A stretch of 64,000 nucleotides of DNA from Ligustrum vulgare (lineage: Eukaryota > Streptophyta > Magnoliopsida > Lamiales > Oleaceae): contig OY743190.1 in NCBI GenBank assembly GCA_963555705.1, positions 15,507,491-15,571,490 of the forward strand, in the 5' to 3' direction. A model generated the notes under the pieces. The model did no database searches, had not been told where the DNA came from, and worked only from the letters and a program-made list of their open reading frames with translations. This document shows, piece by piece, positions 63,778 to 64,000 of this stretch (position 1 is the first letter of the stretch; each line of letters opens with the position of its first letter). Made by a program: the position numbers and the translations under genes.

Positions 63778-63999
63778 ATGTCGTCAAGCAAGTCTTCAAA
63801 AGTTTATTGGGAGCTACATGACAGGTTCAAGGAGCTCCAAAGTTTGTATCCAACGGTCCAAACTCATATTCAAGATGCAGAAGAACGACAATTTACCGAT
63901 AAAGCATTTAGAATTTGGCTTTGTCAACTCAAACATGCAGCCGACAAAGTGAAGGACTTGTTTAGAACACTGCGCATTGAAGGAATCCAGAACATTTAG
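63778..63999 (+). pseudogene. Rx_N fragment, open frame, at window edge
   Basis: Reads through to TAG 63997-63999. The window ends one base later, inside a normal repeat unit, so the array continues to the right. Confidence 0.7.
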
Positions 64000-64000
64000 T

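Larger units (their letters stand above)
54065..64000. repeat. NLR-derived satellite array, right block (8 copies)
   Basis: The array resumes with the Rx_N piece of the interrupted unit. Phase anchors are at 54605, 55819, 57033, 58247, 59461, 60675, 61889 and 63104. The first unit has lost one T (GTGCCGCTTCC), and the last has one extra G (TTCAGCATTTCC). Monomer 39 (57033) shares AAGCTTCCAAATTCC, GAATGTATAACC, AATTTCCT and GAATTACATT with monomer 35 (45799), four units earlier. The sequence runs off the right edge mid-array. Confidence 0.97.

Noticed and set aside
4255..64000. CRISPR array or bacterial repeat system
   Set aside because: Units are about 1.2 kb with no short direct repeats alternating with unique spacers, and the embedded genes are plant NLR and retrotransposon sequences.
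4255..64000. Centromeric identity of the array
   Set aside because: Higher-order repeats and chromovirus insertions fit, but nothing in the sequence is specific to centromeres. CENH3 ChIP would be decisive.

Overview
This is plant nuclear DNA, most likely from a flowering plant. The support is degenerate Ty3/gypsy chromovirus polyprotein, an initiator-tRNA-Met primer-binding site, a LOG-type cytokinin enzyme fragment, and fragments of a coiled-coil NLR (CC-NB-ARC) disease-resistance gene. The species cannot be named from the sequence. I see no intact host gene, tRNA, rRNA or CRISPR.

Layout. Positions 1-4254 hold the 3' end of a plus-strand Ty3/gypsy retrotransposon: a broken integrase C-terminus and chromodomain, a polypurine tract, and a 3.07 kb 3' LTR. 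From 4255 to the right edge, apart from one insertion, the window is a head-to-tail satellite of about 1214 bp period. I count 44 NB-ARC-bearing copies, 36 left and 8 right of the insertion. The insertion at 47691-54064 is a minus-strand LTR retrotransposon with a 5-bp target duplication (GATGT). It lacks usable gag-pol but carries an antisense LOG-like gene fragment.

The satellite monomer is built from a dead resistance gene. Its minus strand encodes, in order, a CC-NB linker, P-loop, RNBS-A, kinase-2, RNBS-B, RNBS-C, GLPL and RNBS-D, split by shared frameshifts and stops. Its plus strand encodes the N-terminal Rx_N coiled-coil segment. The Rx_N piece is therefore inverted relative to the rest of the gene. 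The two pieces meet head to head about 22 bp apart, at a palindrome (CAAATATTTG, lengthened to 14 bp in some copies). The damage is common to the copies, so the gene was probably rearranged and pseudogenised before it was amplified.

The array has internal structure: exact dimeric higher-order repeats of 2429 bp, a 1-bp indel separating 1214- and 1215-bp copies, one 45-bp deletion copy, and a right-hand cluster in which the Rx_N frame is open (TAT) where most other copies have TAG. Nothing here is likely to make a working protein. Whether the array makes NLR-matching small RNAs, or has a chromosomal role, cannot be decided from sequence alone.
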